This document shows positions 1-8,499 of a stretch of 9,952 nucleotides of DNA, one piece after another (the stretch's first letter is position 1; every line of letters begins with the position of its first letter). The position numbers and the translations under genes were made by a program. The notes beneath the pieces are model-generated. The model did no database searches. It saw only the letters and a list, made by a program, of their open reading frames with translations, and was not told where the DNA came from. Origin of the DNA: Nitrospirota bacterium (GTDB taxonomy: Bacteria; Nitrospirota; Thermodesulfovibrionia; Thermodesulfovibrionales; Dissulfurispiraceae); assembly GCA_013349595.1 (NCBI GenBank), contig DUZI01000044.1:1-9952 (forward strand). The letters run 5' to 3'.

Positions 1-1457
1 ATAAGTTTTACATTGTATTTTTTTTCTATTCCTTCTACCCCTTGTCTTTCTTCATCAGAGAGGAGTTCAGCCACAATGGGGTTTGCATTGATCATAACTG
101 TACTATTAGATTGTAGATTCATTCTCCTTAATTTTCCAAAGATTTCATAGGCGACTGTCCTTGGAGATTTTACAAATCCTTTCCCTTCGCAGTAAGGGCA
201 ATGCTCTGAAAGGGTTCTCCCAAGGCTCTCTCTTACCCTTTTGCGGGTCATCTGAACAATCCCTAATTCGGTAATATTGTAGATTGTGTTTTTTGCCCTG
301 TCTTTTTTCATAACCTCCATGAAGGATGTAAAAATCTTTTCTCTGTTTTCATGTTTTTCCATATCAATAAAGTCTATGATAATTATGCCTCCAAGGTTTC
401 TCAATCTTATTTGATAAGCAATCTCTTTGACTGCCTCAAGGTTTGTCTTTAAAATGGTGTCTTCAAGGTTTTCCTTGCCTACAAAACGACCTGTATTGAC
501 ATCTATGACCGTCATTGCCTCTGTTTGATCTATAACGATATAACCACCAGATTTTAGCCAGACCTTTCTGTCAAGTGCCCTTGAAATGTCAAGCTCAATA
601 CCAAGGGCATCAAAGATTGGTTCTCTGCCGTCATAAAGTATTACTTTGTCCAGTATCCTTGAGAAATATGAACTGGCAAACTCTTTTATTCGTTCATATT
701 CTTCTGGTGAATCAATAGTCAATCTTTCTACATCATGACTCATAAAATCTCTTATACTCCGAAAGATTAAATCTAAGTCGTTGTAAAGGAGAAAGGGTGC
801 AGTTACTCTATCTTTCTTAATTTGAATGTTTTCCCAAAGCATCATAAGAAAATCGAAGTCCTTTTTTATCTCCTCTACTGTGGCATCTTCGCTGGCAGTT
901 CTCATGATAAGTCCAAAGTTTTTTGTTCTAATCTCCATAGCAATATTTTTTAGTCTTGTCCTTGTTTCTTCATCTTCAATCCTTCTTGAAATGCCAATAT
1001 GATCAACATTTGGCATAAGGACAACATATCTACCAGGGAGTGTAATATATGAAGTAACTCGTGCCCCTTTTGTCCCAATTGGTCCTTTTGATACTTGAAC
1101 AAGGAGTTCTTGCCCCTCTTGGATTAAATCTTCAATAGGGATTAATTTGTCTGTAGTTATCTCAGCCTTTTCATAGATATCAATTTTATCATTGTCATTT
1201 TCTAAAAAGGCGGTGTAATATTCATCAATATCAGTCATGATGTCTGCTACATACAGAAATGCTGCCTTTTCAAAACCAATATCAATAAAGGCTGATTGCA
1301 TGCCAGGCAAGATTTTTATTACCTTTGCCTTGTAAATATTGCCTACTATGCTTGCATCTCTTTTTCGTTCGATGTAAAGTTCAACAACCTGACCACCTTC
1401 AAGGAGTGCAACCCTGCTTTCTTCTTCTGTTACATTAATTACTAATTCTGAGCTCAT
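1..1457 (-). CDS. rng: Ribonuclease G (RNase E/G family), C-terminal end cut by window edge
   Basis: Endoribonuclease that cuts single-stranded A/U-rich RNA in the cytoplasm; family members act in 16S rRNA 5' maturation and mRNA decay. I translated 485 residues from the ATG at 1457 to the edge; E. coli RNase G has 489, so only a short tail should be missing. Seen: an S1-type RNA-binding region (about residues 35-145) with an acidic insertion near 75-112; the metal-binding catalytic motifs MTVIDVNTG (Asp319) and IIIDFIDME (Asp362); and the zinc-link motif CPYCEGKG (Cys420, Cys423). It lacks the long disordered degradosome scaffold of RNase E up to the edge, which favours RNase G. The start codon overlaps the stop of the upstream radical SAM gene as ATGA, and no strong Shine-Dalgarno lies just before it, so translation is probably coupled. 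In many bacteria rplU-rpmA lie nearby; they could lie beyond the edge, but this cannot be seen. Confidence 0.95.
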   Translation of the reverse strand, partial: MSSELVINVTEEESRVALLEGGQVVELYIERKRDASIVGNIYKAKVIKILPGMQSAFIDIGFEKAAFLYVADIMTDIDEYYTAFLENDNDKIDIYEKAEITTDKLIPIEDLIQEGQELLVQVSKGPIGTKGARVTSYITLPGRYVVLMPNVDHIGISRRIEDEETRTRLKNIAMEIRTKNFGLIMRTASEDATVEEIKKDFDFLMMLWENIQIKKDRVTAPFLLYNDLDLIFRSIRDFMSHDVERLTIDSPEEYERIKEFASSYFSRILDKVILYDGREPIFDALGIELDISRALDRKVWLKSGGYIVIDQTEAMTVIDVNTGRFVGKENLEDTILKTNLEAVKEIAYQIRLRNLGGIIIIDFIDMEKHENREKIFTSFMEVMKKDRAKNTIYNITELGIVQMTRKRVRESLGRTLSEHCPYCEGKGFVKSPRTVAYEIFGKLRRMNLQSNSTVMINANPIVAELLSDEERQGVEGIEKKYNVKL

Positions 1458-3886
1458 ATTGGTTCATACCATCCTTTGTCAAAGCCATAAAGGGCTGTTC
1501 TTGTTATATCTAAAAAGGGAATATCTTCTTTAAAAAGGACTTTTATTATATCTGCTAAACGAGCTTTTTGTGTATCGGTGTCAATAAGTGATAAATTTAT
1601 TGAATTATCTTGATTGAAATTAATCTCATTAAGACACACCTTCAAGTTAATATCCTTTCCATCTCTCTGAATAATCCATTGATTGTCATCTTCCATAATT
1701 TTTTCTATATCATATGTTTGGAAGTTTTTGATTGAATAATCATATCTCTTTATTATCTTTGTAAGGGAAGGACTATCTAAAGGTATTATTTTTATGGAAC
1801 TGATTTTGATACCATCAGGTAGTGTATTGTTTATTTTTTGCATAGTTGATTCTATATCAAAAAGCAAGAAAACCTCTATATCTAAATATTCCTTTAGCCC
1901 TGAAACACCTACATTCAAAGGTGGCCCAAATGAAACAAGTGGTGCTGGATGAAATCCTTCAGAATAGACACAATTAATATTTGCCCTTTTAAAGGCTCTA
2001 TGAAAGACATGGGTTAATTCAAGGTGTGATAGGTTCTTTAGCACGTCAGTCTTTGAATAGCAAAGCCGCACTTTTATTTTGCCTTCATTTTTAGTGTTTT
2101 TGAGTTTAATATCTTTTATCAGGATACTCTCTTCATTTGATTTATAATTAACACAACCAAAGCCACAGGCAGAGCATTTGTCAATACAGGAAGGTGTAAA
2201 TGCCTCTTTAAAGGCAATGTGATATTGAGATTTTAAAAATTCTTTGTCAATCCCAATATCTACAAAATCCCAAGGTAGTAGTTCATGAAGGTCAAAGGTC
2301 TTTTCAGCTGTTTTGTTGATGTCAATACCTATCTCCTGGGAAGCCTTTTGCCAAAGTGAAAAATCAAAATACTCTGACCAGCCATCAAGCAAAGCACCTA
2401 ACTGCCAAGCTTTTTTGATTACCTCTGAGATATTTTCGTCCCCTCTTGCAATAAATGCCTCAAGAAGGCTCATCTCTGGAATATGTCCCTTGTATTTAAG
2501 CCTTTTATTTGAAAGTTTGTCTCTAAGATAGGAAAGTTTGTCTTTTATCTCTTCAATATTAATCTGCCCAATCCATTGAAAGACACTGTGAGGTTTTGGA
2601 ATAAATGGTGAGACTGTCACGCTTATATTTACAAATCTTTTTATCCTTTCTTTTGCTATTTTTAAAGCCTTTTGAGCCATTTTAGGTATTGCAATGAGGT
2701 CTTCCTGTTTCTCTGTGGGGAGACCAATCATAAAGTATAATTTTAGATTTAACCAGCCTAAGTCGAAGAGGTCTTCAATGGTCTTTTCATAGTCCTTGTC
2801 AGTAAAGTTCTTATTAATTACCTTCCTCAATCTTTCGGTTGCTGCCTCAGGTGCGATAGTGAACCCACTCTTTCTGACTGCCTTTAAATGATTAAGTATC
2901 TCTTTTGATACTGACCCGACCCTTAAGGATGGTAATGACAAGGTAATATTCTGACCTGTAAAACAATCATTTAAAGCCTTTATAGTGTTTAAAAGTTGAG
3001 AATAATCTCCTGCACTAAGTGATGAAAGGGAAAGGGTGTCATGTCCAGTATTATTAATAGACTCCCTTGCAAGGGCAATTATCCTTTCAGGTGTCCTCTC
3101 ACGGAAGGGTCTGTAAATCATACCTGCCTGACAAAATCTACAACCACTTGGACAGCCTCTTGAGATCTCTATGGCAACCCTATCATGAACAACAGACATA
3201 TAAGGAACAATTGGTTTTGTAGGGTAGGGGGCATTGTTTAGGTCTTTTATTATCCTTCTTTTTATAATATGATTTTTCCCTTGAATTGAAGGGACATAAA
3301 AGCCATTAATACCTATCAGCATAGTTAATATATCCTGTCTTTTTATGGCAGCATTTTCTTTATAGTCTCTAATCAAACTAACCAATTCAACTATAGCCTC
3401 TTCTGCCTCTCCAATAAAAAAGGCATCTATAAAAGGTGACATTGGTAAGGGATTAACTGCACAGGGACCACCTGCAATGATAATTGGATAGTTAGTCTTT
3501 GAGTTTAGCCTCTCATCAGTTGTTATAGGTATTGATGAGAGGTTAAGTATTTGTAAAATAGTTGTATAAGAGAGTTCATATTGCATTGTAAAACCAATCA
3601 GGTCAAACATAGATAATGGTTTTTTTGTCTCGAGGCTTGTTAGTGGTATGTTGTTTCTTTTTAAAAAATCAACCATATCTGGGGCAGGCATAAAGACCCT
3701 TTCTGCAGAGCAAAAATCAAGGCTATTGACAATTTCATAGAGTATCTTTAAGCCAATATGTGACATGCCAACTTCATATAGGTCAGGGAAGGCGAGGGCT
3801 ATTGATACTATGGAAGTATGTTTTTTGACCGCATTAATCTCATTATCTATGTAACGACTTGGTTTTTGAAATTGTGAATAGTTCAT
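1454..3886 (-). CDS. B12-binding-like radical SAM protein fused to DUF2344 (radical SAM-linked) domain
   Basis: Predicted radical SAM enzyme of unknown substrate. Residues about 25-190 resemble the N-terminal cobalamin-binding-like part of the TIGR03960 family (FPDLYEVGMSHIGLKILYE; AGGPCAVNPLP). The 4Fe-4S motif follows: CPSGCRFC with Cys245, Cys249 and Cys252 (CX3CX2C), then a TIM-barrel-like region with APEAATERLR and FMIGLPTE. A second cysteine cluster, CIDKCSACGFGC (Cys567, 571, 574, 578), precedes residues 603-800, which match the TIGR03936/DUF2344 'radical SAM-linked' type (KTDVLKNLSHLEL, YSEGFHPAPLVSFGPPL). In many genomes the two parts are separate adjacent genes; here they are one 810-residue protein. 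The upstream TAAGGGA, overlapping the stop of the GT-C gene, is a plausible ribosome site 11 bases downstream of that gene. The 3' end overlaps rng by 4 bases. Family and domains are secure; the reaction is not known, and RNA or ribosome modification is only a guess from the neighbour. Confidence 0.93.
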   Translation of the reverse strand: MNYSQFQKPSRYIDNEINAVKKHTSIVSIALAFPDLYEVGMSHIGLKILYEIVNSLDFCSAERVFMPAPDMVDFLKRNNIPLTSLETKKPLSMFDLIGFTMQYELSYTTILQILNLSSIPITTDERLNSKTNYPIIIAGGPCAVNPLPMSPFIDAFFIGEAEEAIVELVSLIRDYKENAAIKRQDILTMLIGINGFYVPSIQGKNHIIKRRIIKDLNNAPYPTKPIVPYMSVVHDRVAIEISRGCPSGCRFCQAGMIYRPFRERTPERIIALARESINNTGHDTLSLSSLSAGDYSQLLNTIKALNDCFTGQNITLSLPSLRVGSVSKEILNHLKAVRKSGFTIAPEAATERLRKVINKNFTDKDYEKTIEDLFDLGWLNLKLYFMIGLPTEKQEDLIAIPKMAQKALKIAKERIKRFVNISVTVSPFIPKPHSVFQWIGQINIEEIKDKLSYLRDKLSNKRLKYKGHIPEMSLLEAFIARGDENISEVIKKAWQLGALLDGWSEYFDFSLWQKASQEIGIDINKTAEKTFDLHELLPWDFVDIGIDKEFLKSQYHIAFKEAFTPSCIDKCSACGFGCVNYKSNEESILIKDIKLKNTKNEGKIKVRLCYSKTDVLKNLSHLELTHVFHRAFKRANINCVYSEGFHPAPLVSFGPPLNVGVSGLKEYLDIEVFLLFDIESTMQKINNTLPDGIKISSIKIIPLDSPSLTKIIKRYDYSIKNFQTYDIEKIMEDDNQWIIQRDGKDINLKVCLNEINFNQDNSINLSLIDTDTQKARLADIIKVLFKEDIPFLDITRTALYGFDKGWYEPI

Positions 3887-3897
3887 TATCTAATCCC

Positions 3898-6800
3898 TTA
3901 AGGCACAAAGAATATCCAACTATTGAACCATTTTAAATACTGTGAAATATAGGTTTTATCAACTGTTGTCCCTGAAAGTATGGGATAAAACAAGACAAAA
4001 AGTGCTATTACAGATGTGGTATAAGCAAGCAAAAGATAAGAGGGTGAGATTTTATCAATCTTTATAGTCTTAATAACATAAATCAATGACAATATCAAAA
4101 AAGGTACAGAGGCAAAGAAATGATATATGTAGGTCTCTCTTGGCACAAGGAGCCATGGCAAGTAATTCGATAAAAAAGCAGTTATTATGAAAAAGATAAG
4201 GAGATTGCCCTTGTTTTTGATGAAAACTACATAAAGCCAAAAAAGTATTGACAGCGAACCAATCCACCATATAAAGGGATTTCCCATAGAGACAATGCTT
4301 TCAGCCTTTGTCAGGGGTAAATTCTCACCCATATATAGCCAGATGGGTTTGTAAATTATCAACCATTGCCACCAGGTGGATGCAAAGGGATGTGAACCTT
4401 TAGCACTTTTATGGTATTGATACATATGTTCTTGAAGTTTTAATACATCTACAAAGTCATGACCTGCCCCAGGTAATAACATAAAGGGGATAAAAGTTAG
4501 AAAATATATGACTAAGGGTATTATGACAAAAAAGATTAATCCCCACATTATGAATCTTGTAAATACTTTATTACTTATTTTTGCCTGATTGTAGAGTTTG
4601 CAAAAATATATAACTGCCAAGCCAATGCCACTGTATAGGCAAAGCCATTTTACAGAGGCACCCAAACCAAAACATATTCCCGAAAGGGCAAGATTTTTTA
4701 TATTTGAGTCATCATCAGATAGATAAAATCTAAACATAAAGTAATACATTGCCACAATAAATGTAATTGCTATTATGTCAACAGTGCCAATCCTTGATTG
4801 GACGAATGTCATAAAGTCAAAACCCATTATTGATGAGGCAAAGATACCATATTGAATCTTACCAAAGAGAAGTTTCCCCATAAGATACATCAATAAGACA
4901 ACAAAAACGCCAAAGATGGCACTACTAAATCTCCAACCAAAGGGCGACATTGAAAAAACCTTTACGCTCAAGGCCATAATCAACTTTCCAAGGGGTGGGT
5001 GTGTATTTTCATAAGGCTCGATGCCATGAATATGCTCATAGGCGGTTCTTGCAAAATAGATTTCATCAAAATACATACTATTCAGATAAGACGGTCTCTG
5101 GGGGACTAAATCTTGTTCATCAAAAAGATGGCGAAAAGACCCCTTTGTCTCCTTCATCACTACAAATGTAGAGGGAGAGATTCCCCTTATTAAATTGCCT
5201 GATTTATCAAATAAGCCAATTTCATATAGCATCAACGATGGTTCCTCAGTGATTATGCTTAAGTAACGAGCCTTTATATTGACATCCTTTGACTTCCACA
5301 TAAAGACACCTTTTGGCTCAATAAAGGTAATTGTTTGCCAATTTACAAAATCATCTGAAGAGTCAATCCTAATTTTCCCCTTAGTAATGCCGTAAAAGTA
5401 GTTAATCTTTGATATGTCTTGAACTCTATTGAAATCTATAAACATCCCTTCACCCTTTGCACTTGGTTGCCAATAAGTTTGTGGTGACTTGGTATCTCCA
5501 AGTTTATGTAAATAAAGTGCTGAAAATAAAAAGGCGATTAGTACCATGGTTAAGATGTCTTTACTATTTATGACGCTGTTAAATTCATTTTTTGGCAGTT
5601 CAAGAGGTTTTTCCTTTTGCAAAACCTCACTTTTGTCTTCAAAGAGTAGATTGATAATCTTTTTAACAGTCAAGCAGTAGAGTATTAGATTAAATAGTGA
5701 AAAAGCCCTCAAGATTATGTCATCAGGGCTTAGATGATAGATACCATGATGGGCAAGCATAAGGGTATAGGCTAAATTAAAGGTGTTGGTTATTGTAAAA
5801 CCTGTAAATAAGTAAAGTATTGTCGTGTCTTTTGTAAAAACATATACCATTGAAAATAACAGAAAAGACGGCACCATATACCTCTCGTGCATCTCTGTAG
5901 AAAACATAAAGACTGAAAGGACAATAAAAAGTGCAATTATCAATATATGTTTCGATTTAATAAAAAGGTAGGCTGAAGTGATAGTAATAAGAAGAATAAA
6001 TATGGTCCCCCAAGTCTTAAAAGAAAAGATTATCCATTTATCCATCACAGGTGACCAGTTGTTACCAAAAAGCGCGTGAATGTTAAAGGCATTTAAGGTT
6101 GCAAAGGGGTATTGAACCAGTGCATTTTTAAAGATATTAACTATCCAGTAAGGTCCGTGGTTGATTGAAAAGGGCAATATTATGACAAAGGCAGTGATTA
6201 TTGAGGCAATTAGTGCCTTAATACATTCTTTATAGTCAGGTTTACTTAAAAATAAGTAAAACAAAAAGAGAGGACTATACATAAGCGCCTGTGGCTTGGT
6301 TAATATTGAAATAGTAAAAAAGATTGCAGAAAAGAAGAGTCTTTTCTGCTGAAGTAATACAAGGGAAAGGACTATAAAGAATGTCAAAAATGAGTCAACC
6401 TGTCCCCAAAGACAAGTATTGATAATTAACACGGGGTTAAGTGTAAAAAGTATTAATATCATATATACAGAGCCAATCTTTATACCTGTCTCCTTTGAAA
6501 CCTTGTAAAGCAACAGGACAGACATTGCCTCTGCAAGTAGTGAGGGTAATTTTAGTAAAAGGACAAAAAGTTGTGAATCATAGGGTATGTTAAATAAATG
6601 TCTTAACAAGCCTATAACATAAAAGACATACATATAAAATGGTGGATAATCAACAAAGTATCCAGAATAATAAAATTCTGAAAGCCCTTTTTTGACAAGA
6701 AGGTCAGACCAAGCCTTATAGGTAATTAAGTCAACTGGAAAACCTGTAGTCAGATATGAAAGGATTATTTTTAACAGGCTTGTGGATAATAAGAGAGAAA

Positions 6801-7557
6801 GTAAAAAAGTCTTGTTACTGTAAGGCAAGGCATCTCTACTTTTAAGATATCTCAGTGAGATTATCAAAAGGGCTACAAAGATGATTGAAGATAATAATGT
6901 AAAGATTAATCCCTTTGAACTATCTGTCAATGAAGACTGTTGCTTTATCTCCATCTGTTCTCTTTTAAGAGGGGCAATTTTAATTCCACTTGGGACTGTG
7001 TCGAGCAATACAACCTTACAATTATCAAAGGCAGTAATTCCCTTGTTTATACTACCGTATCCACCAAGCCTCAAGGTAAATATTACTTCAGTCTGTCCTT
7101 TGGCTGTTTTACCGTAAAAGACAAGCTCTTTCCATTGTCCCTGTGTATCATATAGGTTTTCTGATGTATCTAAGATATCGAGGGCAGAGATATTGGCACC
7201 TTTGTTATCAGTGGGGATATTTGATGCCTTTACCCAACATGAAAACTTGTAAACCCTATCTTCTTTCAGAGAAAGTCTTTGCATTATCTTTAAATCATTT
7301 GGCTCTGTTGCCTCTATGACAATAGATTGTGTGCCTGAATGAAAGGACCTTATATCAAAGCCAAATCTATAGCCTTTTGGGTCTTTATTCCATACATCAA
7401 ATTCCCAATAAGTGGGCTTGCCATTTATTACCTCTTCAAAGTCTGGATTTTTAAGTATATTTTCTGCTGAACAAAAAGAAGCGTTGAAGGCTTGAATGAA
7501 GAAAATAAAGATAAATAAGATAATTAACAGTAATAGATTCCTTAAAAAACTTCCCAT
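3898..7557 (-). CDS. Tandem GT-C glycosyltransferase fusion: CBM-like + Gpi18-like GT-C + discoidin-like + PMT (GT39)
   Basis: Large inner-membrane enzyme, 1219 residues, predicted to transfer sugars from a polyprenyl-phosphate donor on the outer face. Order: N-terminal hydrophobic signal/anchor (7-24); beta-rich CBM-like domain (32-187, opening NILKNPDFEEVINGKPTYW); membrane segment (217-237); first GT-C core (about 250-640) with Asp276 in the first outer loop, DYPPFYMY (303-310), WGQVDS (384-389) and MHERYM (556-561), as in COG5542/Gpi18-related transferases; membrane segment (667-684); discoidin (F5/8C)-like region (690-790); then the PMT/GT39 core with the Asp831-Glu832 pair (FDEIYFAR), THPPLGK (852-858), ASVKWLCLY, LQEHMYQYH and WLLVPRETYIYHF. 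A PMT alone is typically about 500 residues, so this is two enzymes in one chain. It starts 3 bases after the GT2 stop, with a weak ribosome site. Protein O-mannosylation is the best guess by homology; sugar and acceptor are unproven, and either core could be inactive. Confidence 0.9.
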   Translation of the reverse strand: MGSFLRNLLLLIILFIFIFFIQAFNASFCSAENILKNPDFEEVINGKPTYWEFDVWNKDPKGYRFGFDIRSFHSGTQSIVIEATEPNDLKIMQRLSLKEDRVYKFSCWVKASNIPTDNKGANISALDILDTSENLYDTQGQWKELVFYGKTAKGQTEVIFTLRLGGYGSINKGITAFDNCKVVLLDTVPSGIKIAPLKREQMEIKQQSSLTDSSKGLIFTLLSSIIFVALLIISLRYLKSRDALPYSNKTFLLSLLLSTSLLKIILSYLTTGFPVDLITYKAWSDLLVKKGLSEFYYSGYFVDYPPFYMYVFYVIGLLRHLFNIPYDSQLFVLLLKLPSLLAEAMSVLLLYKVSKETGIKIGSVYMILILFTLNPVLIINTCLWGQVDSFLTFFIVLSLVLLQQKRLFFSAIFFTISILTKPQALMYSPLFLFYLFLSKPDYKECIKALIASIITAFVIILPFSINHGPYWIVNIFKNALVQYPFATLNAFNIHALFGNNWSPVMDKWIIFSFKTWGTIFILLITITSAYLFIKSKHILIIALFIVLSVFMFSTEMHERYMVPSFLLFSMVYVFTKDTTILYLFTGFTITNTFNLAYTLMLAHHGIYHLSPDDIILRAFSLFNLILYCLTVKKIINLLFEDKSEVLQKEKPLELPKNEFNSVINSKDILTMVLIAFLFSALYLHKLGDTKSPQTYWQPSAKGEGMFIDFNRVQDISKINYFYGITKGKIRIDSSDDFVNWQTITFIEPKGVFMWKSKDVNIKARYLSIITEEPSLMLYEIGLFDKSGNLIRGISPSTFVVMKETKGSFRHLFDEQDLVPQRPSYLNSMYFDEIYFARTAYEHIHGIEPYENTHPPLGKLIMALSVKVFSMSPFGWRFSSAIFGVFVVLLMYLMGKLLFGKIQYGIFASSIMGFDFMTFVQSRIGTVDIIAITFIVAMYYFMFRFYLSDDDSNIKNLALSGICFGLGASVKWLCLYSGIGLAVIYFCKLYNQAKISNKVFTRFIMWGLIFFVIIPLVIYFLTFIPFMLLPGAGHDFVDVLKLQEHMYQYHKSAKGSHPFASTWWQWLIIYKPIWLYMGENLPLTKAESIVSMGNPFIWWIGSLSILFWLYVVFIKNKGNLLIFFIITAFLSNYLPWLLVPRETYIYHFFASVPFLILSLIYVIKTIKIDKISPSYLLLAYTTSVIALFVLFYPILSGTTVDKTYISQYLKWFNSWIFFVP

Positions 7558-7560
7558 AAA

Positions 7561-8499
7561 CTAATCCAGATTTATCTTTTCATCAATTATATAAATAGGC
7601 CTTGAAAGGGATTCATTGTGGATCCTAATAATATACTCACCAATCATTCCAATAGATAAAAGTTGTATCGAACCAACAAAGAATATTGCAGAAAGGATTA
7701 AATAAATATCTCCTTTAAAAAAATAGAGCCCAAACAAGATAAAGGCTATAAAAAGGAGAAAACAAGCCCCATAAGAACCAAGCCTTAATGGTGCATTAGA
7801 AAAAGACACAATACCATTTATGGCAAGGGCAATCATTTTTTTGAGGTTATATTTAGTTTCGCCTGCAAATCTTGGATCCCTATCAAAATAAACTGCAGAT
7901 TGTCTAAACCCCACCCATGAAATCATGCCCCTAAGAAATCTATCCCTTTCAGACATTTTCTTAAAGGCATCAAGGGCTTTTTTGCTAATTAGTCTAAAAT
8001 TACTTGTATTTGATGGTATCTTCACATAAGAAAAATAGTTCAAAAAGGTGTAAAAAAATTCTGCTGACTTTATCTTAAAGAGGCTCTCACCTTTTCTCTT
8101 ATTCCTGACTGCATAAACAACCTCATAGCCCTCTTCAAATTTACTTATCATCTCATCAATTAACTCCGGTGGATCTTGTAAATCTGCATCCATAAATACT
8201 GCGGCATCAGAGGATGTATGGTCAGCCCCAGCTGTAATTGCAATATCGTGGCCAAAGTTTCTTGAGAAGCTAATAACCTTTATATTTTGGTTATCCTTTG
8301 CAAGAGATTTTAGGATATTTAATGAATTGTCCTTAGAACCATCATTGACAAAGATAAACTCAAAGTCATAGTCCTTAATTCTATTTACTAAAGCAATAAA
8401 CCTATTCCAAAGCTGCATAAGGCAATCCTGTTCATTATATACAGGGATAACTATGGATATTTTCTTTCTCAAGGCAAAATCAAGGTGGGCATTTTGCAC
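7561..8499 (-). CDS. GT2 polyprenyl-phosphate sugar synthase (DPM1/GtrB-like) with two C-terminal membrane helices
   Basis: Family 2 glycosyltransferase that should load a hexose from a nucleotide sugar onto undecaprenyl phosphate at the cytoplasmic face, 312 residues. Seen: GT-A opening ISIVIPVYNEQ (15-25), VNDGS with Asp53, FSRNFGHD (78-85), metal-binding MDADLQDPPE (Asp104, Asp106), FAGETKYNLKKM (211-222) typical of DPM1/GtrB/ArnC relatives, then two hydrophobic helices (about 236-262 and 265-293) and a short basic tail. It lies directly before the GT-C fusion with a 3-base gap, so it probably supplies that enzyme's lipid-linked donor. The chosen start is GTG, 20 bases inside the cysteine synthase gene, with no clear Shine-Dalgarno. 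A TTG at 8472-8470 (residue 10) would remove the overlap and still leave the whole GT-A fold, so the start is uncertain. Whether the sugar is mannose, glucose or an aminosugar cannot be read from the sequence. Confidence 0.92.
   Translation of the reverse strand: MQNAHLDFALRKKISIVIPVYNEQDCLMQLWNRFIALVNRIKDYDFEFIFVNDGSKDNSLNILKSLAKDNQNIKVISFSRNFGHDIAITAGADHTSSDAAVFMDADLQDPPELIDEMISKFEEGYEVVYAVRNKRKGESLFKIKSAEFFYTFLNYFSYVKIPSNTSNFRLISKKALDAFKKMSERDRFLRGMISWVGFRQSAVYFDRDPRFAGETKYNLKKMIALAINGIVSFSNAPLRLGSYGACFLLFIAFILFGLYFFKGDIYLILSAIFFVGSIQLLSIGMIGEYIIRIHNESLSRPIYIIDEKINLD

Noticed and set aside
2313..2531. Plus-strand reading frame of 72 codons
   Set aside because: It lies wholly inside the radical SAM gene on the opposite strand, its translation has no recognisable domain, and no ribosome site precedes it.
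4070..4270. Second minus-strand reading frame of 66 codons
   Set aside because: It is an out-of-frame overlap inside the conserved PMT half of the GT-C fusion and has no start signals of its own.
6881..7155. Two overlapping plus-strand frames of 71-78 codons
   Set aside because: Both are opposite to the N-terminal CBM-like domain of the fusion and overlap each other in different frames, as expected of chance open frames.
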